A DNA stretch of 64,000 bases from Spirochaetaceae bacterium 4572_59 (GTDB lineage: Bacteria > Spirochaetota > Spirochaetia > DSM-2461), in NCBI GenBank assembly GCA_002084805.1, contig NBMC01000002.1, positions 88,736-152,735 on the forward strand, read 5' to 3'. Positions 27,131-36,384 of this stretch are shown here, one piece after another. Made by a program: the position numbers and the translations under genes. Numbering within the stretch: position 1 is the stretch's first letter; each line of letters begins with the position of its first letter. Under the pieces are notes generated by a model, which was not told where the DNA came from, ran no database searches, and saw nothing but the letters and a program-made list of their open reading frames with translations.

Positions 27131-27744
27131 TAGTTATACTCCTCAATATCATCCAGAACCGCAATTTTCCGGGCGGGATTGCCCACCATAACGGATTTGG
27201 GTTCGGTATCTTTCGTTACAACACTTCCCGAACCGATAAGGGAGAACTCTCCCAGTTCTTTTCCGGGAAGAACAGTGGCGTTGGCACCGATTTTAACTTG
27301 TTTTCTAACAGTGACGCCCGCAAGTTGCTCTTTCACATTTTTGCTTCGGGGATATCTGGCATTGGTTAAAACCACATTGGGCCCTATCCATGCCTCTTCT
27401 TCCAGAACACAAAATTCCGGAATAAACGCCTGAGAGTGGATTCTCACTCCGTCAGCAATCTTCACATGGTGTTCAACACAGCTGAGAGAACCGACACTGA
27501 CATTGTCGCCAATTTCATTCTCTTCCCGTATAACTGCATGATGGCCCGTCTGAAATCCACTACCGATCCGGTTACCCCGGTAGATAACGGTATGGCTACG
27601 GATATTTGCACCGTCTCCGATAAAGGTATCGGGAGTGTCGGATCCGCCCTCTCCTCCTCCCTCTCCGATAATACAGAAGGCTCCGATACTTATATTTTCA
27701 CCTAAGTCCACATTCGGGTAGATGATAGCTGTCGGGTGAATCAT
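27130..27744 (-). CDS. Left-handed beta-helix (hexapeptide) sugar N-acetyltransferase
   Basis: A protein of 204 aa made of hexapeptide repeats (for example IGPNVVLTNARYPRS, IGANATVLPGKELGE, IGSGSVVTKD), ending in VMVGNPARKIAVL. This is the WbpD/WlbB type of acyl-CoA-dependent acetyltransferase, which acetylates the 3-amino group made by the adjacent aminotransferase. It is a trimer in related proteins. It overlaps the aminotransferase start by one base and abuts the oxidoreductase stop, so all three are one translational unit. Confidence 0.88.
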   Translation of the reverse strand: MIHPTAIIYPNVDLGENISIGAFCIIGEGGGEGGSDTPDTFIGDGANIRSHTVIYRGNRIGSGFQTGHHAVIREENEIGDNVSVGSLSCVEHHVKIADGVRIHSQAFIPEFCVLEEEAWIGPNVVLTNARYPRSKNVKEQLAGVTVRKQVKIGANATVLPGKELGEFSLIGSGSVVTKDTEPKSVMVGNPARKIAVLDDIEEYN

Positions 27745-28805
27745 CAGGACTTCTTTCCCAACTTACTGCGCTTCGGCTCAAAGTGAAGGAATACTTCCTT
27801 ACCGGTTTCAGCCGATTCGTAGATGGCGTTGATCAGCTCTATGGATTTTCTACCCTCCAAGCCGCCAACTAAAGCTTTTTTATTGTTTTCCACACAGTCT
27901 ATAACATGTTCGATATACCTCTGATGACCGAATCCGTAGACATTGGGGGGCATTTCGGCAAACTCTTCCAGAACGGCCTGATTCTCCTCTTCGGAAGAGT
28001 CGATAAAGTTCCAGGTCTGCATCTTGTTTACAGCAAATCCGCCGATAACCACACTTCCCTTCTCTCCCAGTATGGAAAGAGATCCTTCCAGGTCTTTGGG
28101 ACGTGTAGCAGTTGTGGCTTCTATCACACCAAGGGCTCCATTGCGAAATTTAATGATAGCTACGCCGGTATCTTCCACTTCCACATCGGTCAGGAAGGTT
28201 TCAGTTTTAGCCATAACGGATACGGGATCTCCCATCATCCATTCCAGAAGGTCTATATGATGGGAAGCCTGATTGGTCAAGGCACCGCCGTCCATTTCCC
28301 AGGTTCCTCTCCAGGCATCCTGATCGTAATAGGCCTGAGGACGGCACCAGCGAACACGGACAGTCCCCATAACCATCTTGCCGAAGCGATTGGCTTCCAC
28401 GGCTTCCCTCAGTTTGGATACGGGCAGGTTGTAGCGGTTCTGTTTAACCACAAAGAGACGTACACCGTATTCATCACAGGTACGGATCATGGCATCCGAG
28501 TCTTCCAGGCGCAGGGCCATGGGCTTTTCAACGATAATATGTTTTTTATATTTTTTGACTACATCAATGGTATGTTCGGGGTGCATGCCGCTTGGTGTCA
28601 GGATATTAACAATATCCACATTTTCATTGCTAAGCATTTCATCGTAGCTGGTATAGGCTTTAACGCCTCCGGCATACTGAGCCTGTTTTTCGGCCTTTTC
28701 AGCTTCAAGGTCGCATAGGGCTACCAGATTAGCTCCGTCTATGGCGTTAATGGCATCTATATGTTTTTTGGAGATTCTTCCACATCCGATTAAAGCAAAA
28801 TTCAT
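27744..28805 (-). CDS. Gfo/Idh/MocA-family sugar-nucleotide 3-dehydrogenase (predicted)
   Basis: An oxidoreductase of 353 aa with an N-terminal Rossmann fold (ALIGCGRISKKHIDAI) and the EKP motif (IIVEKPMALRLED). RVRWCRPQAYYDQDAWRGTW and GGALTNQASHHIDLL form the substrate domain. I predict it oxidises the 3-OH of a UDP-sugar, giving the keto group aminated by the next enzymes. The N-terminus differs from classical WbpB/WlbA, so the substrate may be UDP-GlcNAc (GnnA-like) and not the uronic acid. AGGAGAAAAACAA precedes the ATG. It starts a four-gene operon ending at the GT2 gene. Confidence 0.82.
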   Translation of the reverse strand: MNFALIGCGRISKKHIDAINAIDGANLVALCDLEAEKAEKQAQYAGGVKAYTSYDEMLSNENVDIVNILTPSGMHPEHTIDVVKKYKKHIIVEKPMALRLEDSDAMIRTCDEYGVRLFVVKQNRYNLPVSKLREAVEANRFGKMVMGTVRVRWCRPQAYYDQDAWRGTWEMDGGALTNQASHHIDLLEWMMGDPVSVMAKTETFLTDVEVEDTGVAIIKFRNGALGVIEATTATRPKDLEGSLSILGEKGSVVIGGFAVNKMQTWNFIDSSEEENQAVLEEFAEMPPNVYGFGHQRYIEHVIDCVENNKKALVGGLEGRKSIELINAIYESAETGKEVFLHFEPKRSKLGKKS

Positions 28806-28837
28806 TTGTTTTTCTCCTGTTATTTTTATTTAATTCT

Positions 28838-28879
28838 TTATTCAGCGGTAGTTATAGTAGTCTTTTTAGGTGTAATCAT
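28838..28879 (-). other. Possible short leader ORF upstream of the 3-acetamido-sugar operon
   Basis: A 13-codon frame reads MITPKKTTITTAE and stops 33 bases before the oxidoreductase start. AGGAG lies 11 bases before its ATG. The opening bases contain a small hairpin (GTATC/GATAC). It could be a leader peptide, a truncated gene start or chance; five of 13 residues are Thr. Confidence 0.25.
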
Positions 28880-28931
28880 CAAGTTAGTATCTCCTGATAC
28901 AGGATCTTAATCCATAGAATCACTTATCATA

Positions 28932-30059
28932 TTAAGCTTTCAGTAAATTCAAAAGTTCGTCCTGATCTTCTACTTTCCGGGGATTATTCCCCAGCCTCTG
29001 CACATTCACACTGGAGAAAAAATCATCAAATTCCTGATCAATATCCATGATTTTACCTATATCACTTTCCAGCCCGCACTCCCTGAGCAGCTTATTTAGA
29101 AAAGTATCGGCCTCCAGGGCTGAAGAAGCACCCAATAAGTGACATAATTCAAGAATCCTTTCCTGTACTGCTTTCACCGTGGTTGAAGCATCTGAGCGAC
29201 TCTCTACAGATATTCGGCTGTTAAAAACAAAGAACTTTCCCAGCAGAAGACCAACCGCATGGCCATGGGGAACGCCATAATGGGATGTCAGATAATAGCA
29301 GAAAGCATGGGCTGCCGTGGTTTTAGTCAGATTGATCGCCCGTCCCGCCAGATTGGCAGCCTTCTGCATGGCAAGCCTATCCGCATTATCAGGAGCGTTT
29401 ACCGCACTTAATAGATGCTTTGTTATCAGACCGATTGCTTCCCGGGAATAGCCCCGGGATTCATCACTACCATTGACCGACCAGTAGGACTCCACAGCCT
29501 GAGCCAGGGCATCAAAGCCGGTACAGGCTGTCTGATAGGGAGACATCGTTTTCGTAAGGGTATAATCCAGAACAACAGATTCCGGCAGCAGATCCTGATA
29601 AGCCAGGGAGTATTTCATCTTCTCCATATAGACAACCGCAAAGTGGGTAGACTCGCTCCCTGATCCGGATGTGGTCGGTATGGCAATCAGATTGATATGC
29701 TCATTGGAGACCAGCTTTCGGCTGCCCCGGATATAATCTGCGGGATCATGTTTCTGACAGGACAGAGCCTTAATAAGCTTGGCCACATCCATGGGACTGC
29801 CCCCGCCCACGGCAATGATCGTAAAAGGTTTATCCCTATCCATCAGGTTCATACCCTTTACAACATCCTCCAGCTGCGGATTAGACTTAAAATCAAAAAA
29901 TTGGATAACATCTTTTCCCTGCAGTTTTTCAGAAAGAACGGAAGCCGCACCGCTGTCAATATAGGATTTTCTCCCTGTTACCAGCAGAACACGGTCCTTA
30001 ATTTTCAACTGTTTAAAATCAAGATCAGCTAAAGTACATTCCAGTATATTTTGCATCAT
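28932..30059 (-). CDS. Phosphonoacetaldehyde reductase (iron-type alcohol dehydrogenase)
   Basis: A group III iron-containing alcohol dehydrogenase of 375 aa. Nucleotide binding is shown by AVGGGSPMDVAKLIK, the phosphate/Thr region by IPTTSGSGSES, and metal binding by TTAAHAFCYYLTSHYGVPHGHA-type histidines. Directly downstream of PEP mutase and phosphonopyruvate decarboxylase, it is expected to reduce phosphonoacetaldehyde to 2-hydroxyethylphosphonate, as FomC and PhpC do in antibiotic pathways. It gives the second branch from the same aldehyde that PntC-AEPT aminates. Five bases separate it from the decarboxylase stop. Confidence 0.85.
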   Translation of the reverse strand: MMQNILECTLADLDFKQLKIKDRVLLVTGRKSYIDSGAASVLSEKLQGKDVIQFFDFKSNPQLEDVVKGMNLMDRDKPFTIIAVGGGSPMDVAKLIKALSCQKHDPADYIRGSRKLVSNEHINLIAIPTTSGSGSESTHFAVVYMEKMKYSLAYQDLLPESVVLDYTLTKTMSPYQTACTGFDALAQAVESYWSVNGSDESRGYSREAIGLITKHLLSAVNAPDNADRLAMQKAANLAGRAINLTKTTAAHAFCYYLTSHYGVPHGHAVGLLLGKFFVFNSRISVESRSDASTTVKAVQERILELCHLLGASSALEADTFLNKLLRECGLESDIGKIMDIDQEFDDFFSSVNVQRLGNNPRKVEDQDELLNLLKA

Positions 30060-30064
30060 AATCC

Positions 30065-31186
30065 CTAATTCCGGTCTAGTTCCGCCATAAAGGCTTTTTT
30101 ACATTCCACTGGCGAGACAGTGGGGCGTCCCAGGTCCTTACGTGAACCCTTTTTTACACGTACTTCAATCAGAGAAAGAACTTTATTCTCAGCAACTTCC
30201 TGAAGAGCTTTTTTCAGCTCCCCGGGATTTGAGCAGGAGAAACAATTTTTATAACCGCATGAGGATGCAATTTTATCCAGACTCAAATCAGAAGCGACCG
30301 TCGGCTGGCCACCCACAGAGTCATGGGCACCGTTATTCAGAACAAAATGCACCAAATTATCAGGGGATACACTGGCATTCACCGCCAAAGATCCCATATG
30401 CATCAGTACAGACCCATCTCCGTCCACACAGTAAACCCGCTTCTCCTTCCGGCTCAATGCAACTCCCGCTGCGATTTGAGAAGTATGCCCCATGGAACCG
30501 ACAATAAGGAAGTCCCTGTTATGTCCCTGTTCCCGTTTTCCCCTCAGTTCAAACAGTTCACGGGAAATCGTTCCAGTGGTGGAAACAAAAAAACCGGAAT
30601 CATCCGTATGTTCCAGAATCACATCCAAAGCCTCTTCCCGGGAAAAGTCTGACAGATCAGCCTTTTTATGCTGTAGTTGGTAGGGCTCAAAACAACCCTT
30701 TTTCACAACAATGGCAAAGGGTAATTCCTGATCTAGATAGCTACGGGCCTTAAGCAGGACTCCCTTAATATCACTGTTTTCATCTATCACAGCATAATCG
30801 ATGCCCAGGCACTCCAGAAGAGACGTAGTAATTTTTCCCTGTTTAACATGCTGGGGTTCATCTTTTTTGCCCGGTTCTCCCCGCCAGCCCACAAGTAGAA
30901 GGAGCGGGATACGGTAAACATCCCGGTCGGTAAGAGAAACAAGGGGATTTACCGTATTTCCCAGACCGGAATTCTGCATATAGACCAGAGAAGGCTTGCC
31001 TGTTCCAAGGTAATGTCCTGCGGCCAATGCGACGGAATTCCCCTCATTAGCGGCGATAATATGCTGATGATCGCTTTTGCTGTCACTCAGGAGGGCACAA
31101 AAATCCTTTAAAAGCGAATCGGGTACACCCGTATAAAAATCTATGAACTGATCCAGCTCGGAAATAAATTCTGAAGGTTTAATCAT
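30065..31186 (-). CDS. Phosphonopyruvate decarboxylase
   Basis: A thiamine-diphosphate enzyme of 373 aa converting phosphonopyruvate to phosphonoacetaldehyde and CO2, the irreversible step that drives phosphonate synthesis. The active-site Glu lies in AANEGNSVALAAGHYL. The TPP-binding motif runs from VDGDGSVLMHMG to FVLNNGAHDSVGG. Length equals the usual single-chain Ppd (Fom2-like). It follows PEP mutase by 17 bases and precedes the reductase by 5, as in many phosphonate clusters. Confidence 0.92.
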   Translation of the reverse strand: MIKPSEFISELDQFIDFYTGVPDSLLKDFCALLSDSKSDHQHIIAANEGNSVALAAGHYLGTGKPSLVYMQNSGLGNTVNPLVSLTDRDVYRIPLLLLVGWRGEPGKKDEPQHVKQGKITTSLLECLGIDYAVIDENSDIKGVLLKARSYLDQELPFAIVVKKGCFEPYQLQHKKADLSDFSREEALDVILEHTDDSGFFVSTTGTISRELFELRGKREQGHNRDFLIVGSMGHTSQIAAGVALSRKEKRVYCVDGDGSVLMHMGSLAVNASVSPDNLVHFVLNNGAHDSVGGQPTVASDLSLDKIASSCGYKNCFSCSNPGELKKALQEVAENKVLSLIEVRVKKGSRKDLGRPTVSPVECKKAFMAELDRN

Positions 31187-31203
31187 ATCTTAACTCCCGA
31201 AAA

Positions 31204-32502
31204 TTATTGGATAAGAGAGATAATCTCTTTAATGGGCATACAGTTTGCATCCGCCTCTTCGGCCCTTTCATTCAACAGAATAGATTCCGCCGTTTTTGTC
31301 ATCATAGGATAGGCACTTCTGAGTAGATGATTCGCATAAATGACAATAGAGATCCCTCTCTTCTGAAGTTCTTCTTCTTTTATATGTGAATACATGCTGG
31401 GAACTGCCACCAGAGGGACCTTTTTGGAAAAACTTTGATATTTATCACAGAAGGCAAAGAGGTTTACCGGATCCTTCTCTTTGGAATGAATCATAATACC
31501 GTCGGCACCGGCATCAATATAGGCCTCAGCCCGCAACAGGGCATCATCCACACCCTTTCCAAGGTTCAGGCTTTCAATCCGGGCGATAATCATAAAATCG
31601 TCTGTAACCTGGGCGTCCTTCCCCACTTTGATTTTATGGCAGATATTCTCAATGGAATCCTGCTTCTGAAGATCATCACTCTCAAAGAGTGAGTTCTTCT
31701 TCAATCCTGTTTTATCTTCGATAATTATAGCGGACACACCAAGGCGTTCCAGAGACTTAACGGTATAGACAAAGTGTTCGGGGATTCCCCCGCTGTCTCC
31801 ATCGTAGATAATGGGTTTGGTAGTCACTTCCAGGATATCATTGACTGTATGCTGACGGGAGGTCAGGTCCACACACTCTATATCCGGTTTGCCCTTATTG
31901 GTGGAGTCGGTCAGACTGCTGAGCCACATGGCATCGAATTCACAGTTTTTGCCGTCTTTCACGACTTTGGTCTTTTCAACAATCAGACCGGTCAGACCGC
32001 TGTGGGCTTCCATAACGCGGACAATGGGTTTGGCATGGAGCAGACGCCGCAGTTTTTTCAGGCGGATATCCGGGGTGGTTCCGATCTCTTTTAAGGCATT
32101 ATTCAGCTTGGTGGAAGAGATTCCCGGAGTATAGTGGGGTTCTATCAATTCACCGCCCCACTCTGCCAGGGCATCGATAACCTTCTGACGGGTTTCCCTC
32201 TGAACCCCCTCTTTCCAGTCATCCCCATGAACAACATAATCGGGTTTCAGCATTCTCAAATTGGGAACATAGTCAAGGGTTTCCTGAGGAATAACTTCAT
32301 GAACACCTTTCAGGTTCTCTACAATGACCTTTCTCTGCTCGAAATCCATATAGGGCAGGCGTTTATAGCTGGCAATGGCTGTATCGGTCAGAACACCGAC
32401 GACTACTTCACCGTACTGTTCTGCCGTATGGATTATATTCAGATGACCCGGGTGGATCAGATCGGCGCTCATGGCCACATAAACTGTTTTATTTTTGTTC
32501 AT
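31204..32502 (-). CDS. Fom1-like cytidylyltransferase fused to phosphoenolpyruvate mutase
   Basis: A bifunctional protein of 432 aa. Residues 1-140 are a TagD-type cytidylyltransferase ([13 protein letters not shown] with HPGH at 17-20; GISSTKLNN at 127-135). Residues about 150-432 are PEP mutase with the diagnostic [10 protein letters not shown] (262-271) and metal-binding YDGDSGG. PEP mutase makes the C-P bond. In fosfomycin producers the same fusion (Fom1) also attaches CMP to 2-hydroxyethylphosphonate, so this protein probably performs the first and last steps of a CMP-HEP branch. No Fom3 or Fom4 is present, so fosfomycin is not the product. It lies 46 bases after the second YidC-sulfatase gene. 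Confidence 0.9.
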   Translation of the reverse strand: MNKNKTVYVAMSADLIHPGHLNIIHTAEQYGEVVVGVLTDTAIASYKRLPYMDFEQRKVIVENLKGVHEVIPQETLDYVPNLRMLKPDYVVHGDDWKEGVQRETRQKVIDALAEWGGELIEPHYTPGISSTKLNNALKEIGTTPDIRLKKLRRLLHAKPIVRVMEAHSGLTGLIVEKTKVVKDGKNCEFDAMWLSSLTDSTNKGKPDIECVDLTSRQHTVNDILEVTTKPIIYDGDSGGIPEHFVYTVKSLERLGVSAIIIEDKTGLKKNSLFESDDLQKQDSIENICHKIKVGKDAQVTDDFMIIARIESLNLGKGVDDALLRAEAYIDAGADGIMIHSKEKDPVNLFAFCDKYQSFSKKVPLVAVPSMYSHIKEEELQKRGISIVIYANHLLRSAYPMMTKTAESILLNERAEEADANCMPIKEIISLIQ

Positions 32503-32548
32503 AGCTTTTTTATCCCTGATATCATGAAAAATTAACTGAAATCTAACA

Positions 32549-35101
32549 CTATTTCATAATTTGTGAAACCGGAGTTCCTTTGTCTTTCCCTAATCCGATG
32601 TTTCCTGCTTCAATCATTTTTGCCGGCAGGGAGTCGTATTTATCCGTACAGCTTCCTCTTAAATTATACTTCAGCAGAGACTCATCCCTGGAGATGTAGG
32701 CCATGACGGGAATGAAAGCCTCTTGCAGTACGGCAACATCATAATCGTTGTATTTATTATTTTCCGGCCATTTTATGGCCAAAAACATACCAAAGCGATC
32801 CCGAATCAAGTCTCCTGATATTTCATCTGCTTTATAATTCCGAAGAGACGTACAGTCACCCTTTAAATAGGGACCATGATCTCCTGCAATAATTATTATT
32901 GAATTCGGGTTATGCTCCAGAATAGTTTCAATATCCTCTGTCATTTCCTTATTGGCGACATCGAGACGTTCATAGTAATCATCAATTTCCGTTGAAAGAC
33001 ACTTACCGGAATTCTGACTATGTCCGGGACCGGTATGTGTATACAGAAATGTGGGGGCATTAGTTGATGCCATGATTTCCCGTTTCTTGGCAATCCACTC
33101 TTCCTTTGTAAAATTGCCCAGTTTTACTTCATCATCAAACTTGAATTCTCCCAGAACAATGCTTTTGGCGATAGAAAACATCCTGTTCTGGTAATTTTCT
33201 GTATCAACCCTCTCCGGAAAGATGTAGTTCCCATCAAAACTGCTGGTTCCAAGCACGTAGTATTCTTTTAAAACATAATTCGTTTCATAACCGACACTCT
33301 GCAGATAATCATCCACAAGGCTTTTCCCGGAGATTACTTCCCGGCTTTCCCTGTCTGTATAGAATTGATCCGTCATATTCAGGGCTTTGGCAATACTCCC
33401 CAATGATGCTGGAAAAAGGGTATATACATCCGTATAAAACCTGAAATCCAGAGACTTCAGATAATCAAACTGTTTATCATTATCAACCCCGTAATGGTTC
33501 ATCATATCAGGATCGGCATAAGCATCGTATATGAGAAAATACACACTGGGTCGCTCATCGGGCAGGCTCTTATCCACAGCGGATAAACTCTGTCCGATGG
33601 GAGAAACCTCCTCCGAAGCCGTCTCCGTACTGATACGACCCTTATCCAACAGACTGGCTCCCATATTGATAAGAATAACCAGAGAGAGGAAGATCACAAT
33701 ATAATCAATTCTGATTTTCCGGCTGATATATATGGAAAAACAAATTGTAATAAGAAGGATAACAATAAGATTAAGGAAGCTCTCTTCCGCCCGGACACCC
33801 ACCAACTGGTTAATCAGAGGCATAAGATAAAAAACCACAGGAGTCAGAACACAAAGGATAATACTGGTCTCCCTTTTAAGCTTCTCTCCCAGAAATATTT
33901 GAAAAGCCAGATACAGGACGATGGGAACCACAGTCAGGAGAATAATAAAAGCAATGGAAGAAGAAAGATCAAAATACCCGGGGTTTAATAAGACATAATA
34001 CAGGGGTACAAGTATAACAGGAATAACATGCTTGATATCCAATCCGGCAATAAACTTTTTGTTCAGACGGGGCAGGCGAATCTGTTCCATCAGATAGGTA
34101 AAAAGCAGAAGCGCATAAACAAAGAAGAAGAGGGCCTCCTTCTTTTTAGCGGAAAGCTTACAAAAGTCAAAAAAACAACGATGCTGAATCTGAATAAAAA
34201 TCAGGATCAAAGCTACAAAAACAGTAAATCCTACGATTCTTTTTATTTTAGGAGCTTTATCTGTTCCTCTGTTCATCAGGTAAAGAATGGCCAGAGCATT
34301 CAGAATGGCTAGCCAGTTGGCCAGATTGACACTCAGGGAAACACTGAAGGATCCCGAAAGCACTCTTCTAGCAAGAAACCAGTAGATAATGGAAATCAGC
34401 AGGATTATATTGGACCCGGCCAGCAGGGCCAGACTGTTCCACTGAATAGTCAGCCTGGGAAGTTTGTTGTTTTTACAGAATTTCCGCAGATTCAGGCCGA
34501 GAGAGATCATATTACTCATGGTCCAGTACAGCAGTATGGATGAAGGCTTATCGTAGAGAAAGAACAGGAAGATCAGAGGAACAATAACAAACTGAATACT
34601 CTTTCTATTCTCGTTGCTGGAATAGACCATTCCGGAAAACAAATTTACAATCGTCATAAAGATGGGTAAAAGGTTAATATTAAAATACATCTGGTCCTGA
34701 AGACTCAAATCTCTGAGGAACAGAAAAGCCTCTCCGTTCATAGAAGCATTTTCCACCAGATAGACATAGGCAGCTATAAAAAAGGGTATCTGAATCAGAA
34801 CAGGAAGGATATCCAGCAGTTTATAGTAATTTTTGTAGCTGTGAATTTTATATAACTCTTTAATATAAAAATGCTTTTCCACATTGTTATGAATATGCTC
34901 CATTTCATTCATGGAATCAAAGAGATCCGTATATTTGGAGTTAAAGCCGTTCAGGCCTCTGTTTACGACACTCTGAAGAAGGTTTAATAGAATGGAGATA
35001 ACAATACTCAGCCCTATTATGGCCAGGCCATAACTTGAGAAAACAGAATGGAGGAAATTAAATATCACATCGAATAGCGATAAGAATATTTTTGCTAACA
35101 T
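32549..35101 (-). CDS. YidC/Oxa1-like membrane domain fused to a sulfatase-superfamily transferase domain (copy 2)
   Basis: A protein of 850 aa with the same order as copy 1. Residues 1-215 align with YidC ([50 protein letters not shown]). The insertase groove Arg is replaced by Ser36. Further helices run to about residue 500, then a sulfatase-fold domain follows ([41 protein letters not shown]). Sequence similarity to copy 1 is strong in the YidC part and weak in the enzyme part, which suggests different substrates. It lies 1 base after the TagF-like gene and upstream of the CMP-HEP enzyme. Transfer of a hydroxyethylphosphonate group is inference. Confidence 0.75.
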   Translation of the reverse strand: MLAKIFLSLFDVIFNFLHSVFSSYGLAIIGLSIVISILLNLLQSVVNRGLNGFNSKYTDLFDSMNEMEHIHNNVEKHFYIKELYKIHSYKNYYKLLDILPVLIQIPFFIAAYVYLVENASMNGEAFLFLRDLSLQDQMYFNINLLPIFMTIVNLFSGMVYSSNENRKSIQFVIVPLIFLFFLYDKPSSILLYWTMSNMISLGLNLRKFCKNNKLPRLTIQWNSLALLAGSNIILLISIIYWFLARRVLSGSFSVSLSVNLANWLAILNALAILYLMNRGTDKAPKIKRIVGFTVFVALILIFIQIQHRCFFDFCKLSAKKKEALFFFVYALLLFTYLMEQIRLPRLNKKFIAGLDIKHVIPVILVPLYYVLLNPGYFDLSSSIAFIILLTVVPIVLYLAFQIFLGEKLKRETSIILCVLTPVVFYLMPLINQLVGVRAEESFLNLIVILLITICFSIYISRKIRIDYIVIFLSLVILINMGASLLDKGRISTETASEEVSPIGQSLSAVDKSLPDERPSVYFLIYDAYADPDMMNHYGVDNDKQFDYLKSLDFRFYTDVYTLFPASLGSIAKALNMTDQFYTDRESREVISGKSLVDDYLQSVGYETNYVLKEYYVLGTSSFDGNYIFPERVDTENYQNRMFSIAKSIVLGEFKFDDEVKLGNFTKEEWIAKKREIMASTNAPTFLYTHTGPGHSQNSGKCLSTEIDDYYERLDVANKEMTEDIETILEHNPNSIIIIAGDHGPYLKGDCTSLRNYKADEISGDLIRDRFGMFLAIKWPENNKYNDYDVAVLQEAFIPVMAYISRDESLLKYNLRGSCTDKYDSLPAKMIEAGNIGLGKDKGTPVSQIMK

Positions 35102-35102
35102 A

Positions 35103-36338
35103 TTAAATCCTTTCGTTTAATTCCAGTAACTGTCTGGCCGCCACGGGACCTGCATTCTGAAAATTGAACAGGTACTTTTCTCTGATTGCACTAAAGGCAC
35201 TTTTATCCGTTTTGACAGTATTGATGATCTCATCAATACTGCCCACATCTTTTTCATCTACTATTTTTCCGATTTCATTGATAATTTCATAAATACTGTT
35301 TCGCGTACTGATATCATAGCCTTCATAACCATACATTTTCTGATCTGAGTCTATAACAATGGGCATCCTCTGATACAGAAAGCAGTAGTCCCACACGATA
35401 CCGGAAAAGTCCGCGATCATTACCCGGGATTTTCCCAGAGAGGACTGGTTGGAGATCTCCTTATCGAATATAAAGTTCTTATGATTCTCAAATTCATTCT
35501 CAATATCCCGCATCTTGTCATTCTCTGAAATATAGGACTGTGGATGAGGCCTGAAAATAACCTTAAAATCGGCAGATAACAGGGTATTCATAATGTCTTT
35601 TGAGTGTTTTAGAAGCGCTGATTTATCACCCCAGGTAGGAGCCACCAAAACATAATCATCACAGAACTCTTCGCTTATATTGAAATCATCATAGTAGGTA
35701 CAACCAGTTTCCAGCAGGAGCTTTGGCTCTCTGTTTCTGAGGGATTCCAGATAGCGCAGGTTATCGACCTGAAACTGTGAAGTACACATTACTGAATCAA
35801 AATAGTCAAAGGCGAATTTCTTATAGGTGTGAATATCCACAGGGGCATGGAGCAGATGACAGTAGTGTTTTACATATCTTGACTTTCGAAGTTTCAGAAT
35901 CTCCAGCTGTGGGGTTGTCATCACAACTATTTTAGCCTTGATATGGTTCAGCATGATAATAGATTTATTGATATCTCCCAGATAAAGGAAGTTACAATAC
36001 TCTGAGTCGATCTCTCTACAGTGATCGTCTTTGTCAGAACTGAGATAGTTGAAGTGAACCCCGGCCTTGCACAGCGCTTCTACAAGAGGTTTAAAAACAT
36101 GCCAGTAGTTGTTCCCTTCATTATAAATAACAATCTGGTCTGTAAAATCAAGATTATTGGATTTTTTTGAAGAGCTGAAAAAACCCATGGACCTGTAAAA
36201 GATACTCTTCAGATAATAGATGATTGTAATTACAATACTTATGAGAAAGCTTATTAAAATGCTGCCTGTGCCGGGATCTATATAGGCATGTGCATCCTGC
36301 ACAAAAGCAAATAATAGGATAAGAGTGATTAATGGCAT
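35103..36338 (-). CDS. Membrane-anchored CDP-glycerol glycerophosphotransferase-like protein with YIDPGTGS motif (copy 2)
   Basis: A protein of 411 aa, paralogue of the one at 22.2-23.5 kb. The signal-like helix is followed by YIDPGTGSILISFL, a second helix and a TagF-type GT-B domain (YNEGNNYWHVFKPLVEALC, VIFRPHPQSYIS, RVMIADFSGIVWDY). As in copy 1 the motif sits immediately after the predicted signal sequence, so it would face the periplasm. A CMP- or CDP-activated donor is expected. The product may be a phosphonate- or phosphodiester-linked surface polymer. GGAAAAAAT precedes the ATG; the spacing to the next gene is one base. Confidence 0.8.
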   Translation of the reverse strand: MPLITLILLFAFVQDAHAYIDPGTGSILISFLISIVITIIYYLKSIFYRSMGFFSSSKKSNNLDFTDQIVIYNEGNNYWHVFKPLVEALCKAGVHFNYLSSDKDDHCREIDSEYCNFLYLGDINKSIIMLNHIKAKIVVMTTPQLEILKLRKSRYVKHYCHLLHAPVDIHTYKKFAFDYFDSVMCTSQFQVDNLRYLESLRNREPKLLLETGCTYYDDFNISEEFCDDYVLVAPTWGDKSALLKHSKDIMNTLLSADFKVIFRPHPQSYISENDKMRDIENEFENHKNFIFDKEISNQSSLGKSRVMIADFSGIVWDYCFLYQRMPIVIDSDQKMYGYEGYDISTRNSIYEIINEIGKIVDEKDVGSIDEIINTVKTDKSAFSAIREKYLFNFQNAGPVAARQLLELNERI

Positions 36339-36384
36339 ATTTTTTCCTTAAATCAAGTGAATCTTTTTCTGTTAAAATGAAAAC

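Noticed and set aside
27906..28718. 270-codon plus-strand frame
   Set aside because: Antisense to the Gfo/Idh/MocA gene and without recognisable domain.
30065..31186. Phosphonate breakdown genes
   Set aside because: No PhnX, PhnA or C-P lyase genes; the presence of PepM and Ppd indicates synthesis.
28932..32502. Fosfomycin or other antibiotic cluster
   Set aside because: PepM, Ppd, reductase and CyTase match the early fosfomycin steps, but Fom3/Fom4 equivalents are missing and polysaccharide genes surround the set.
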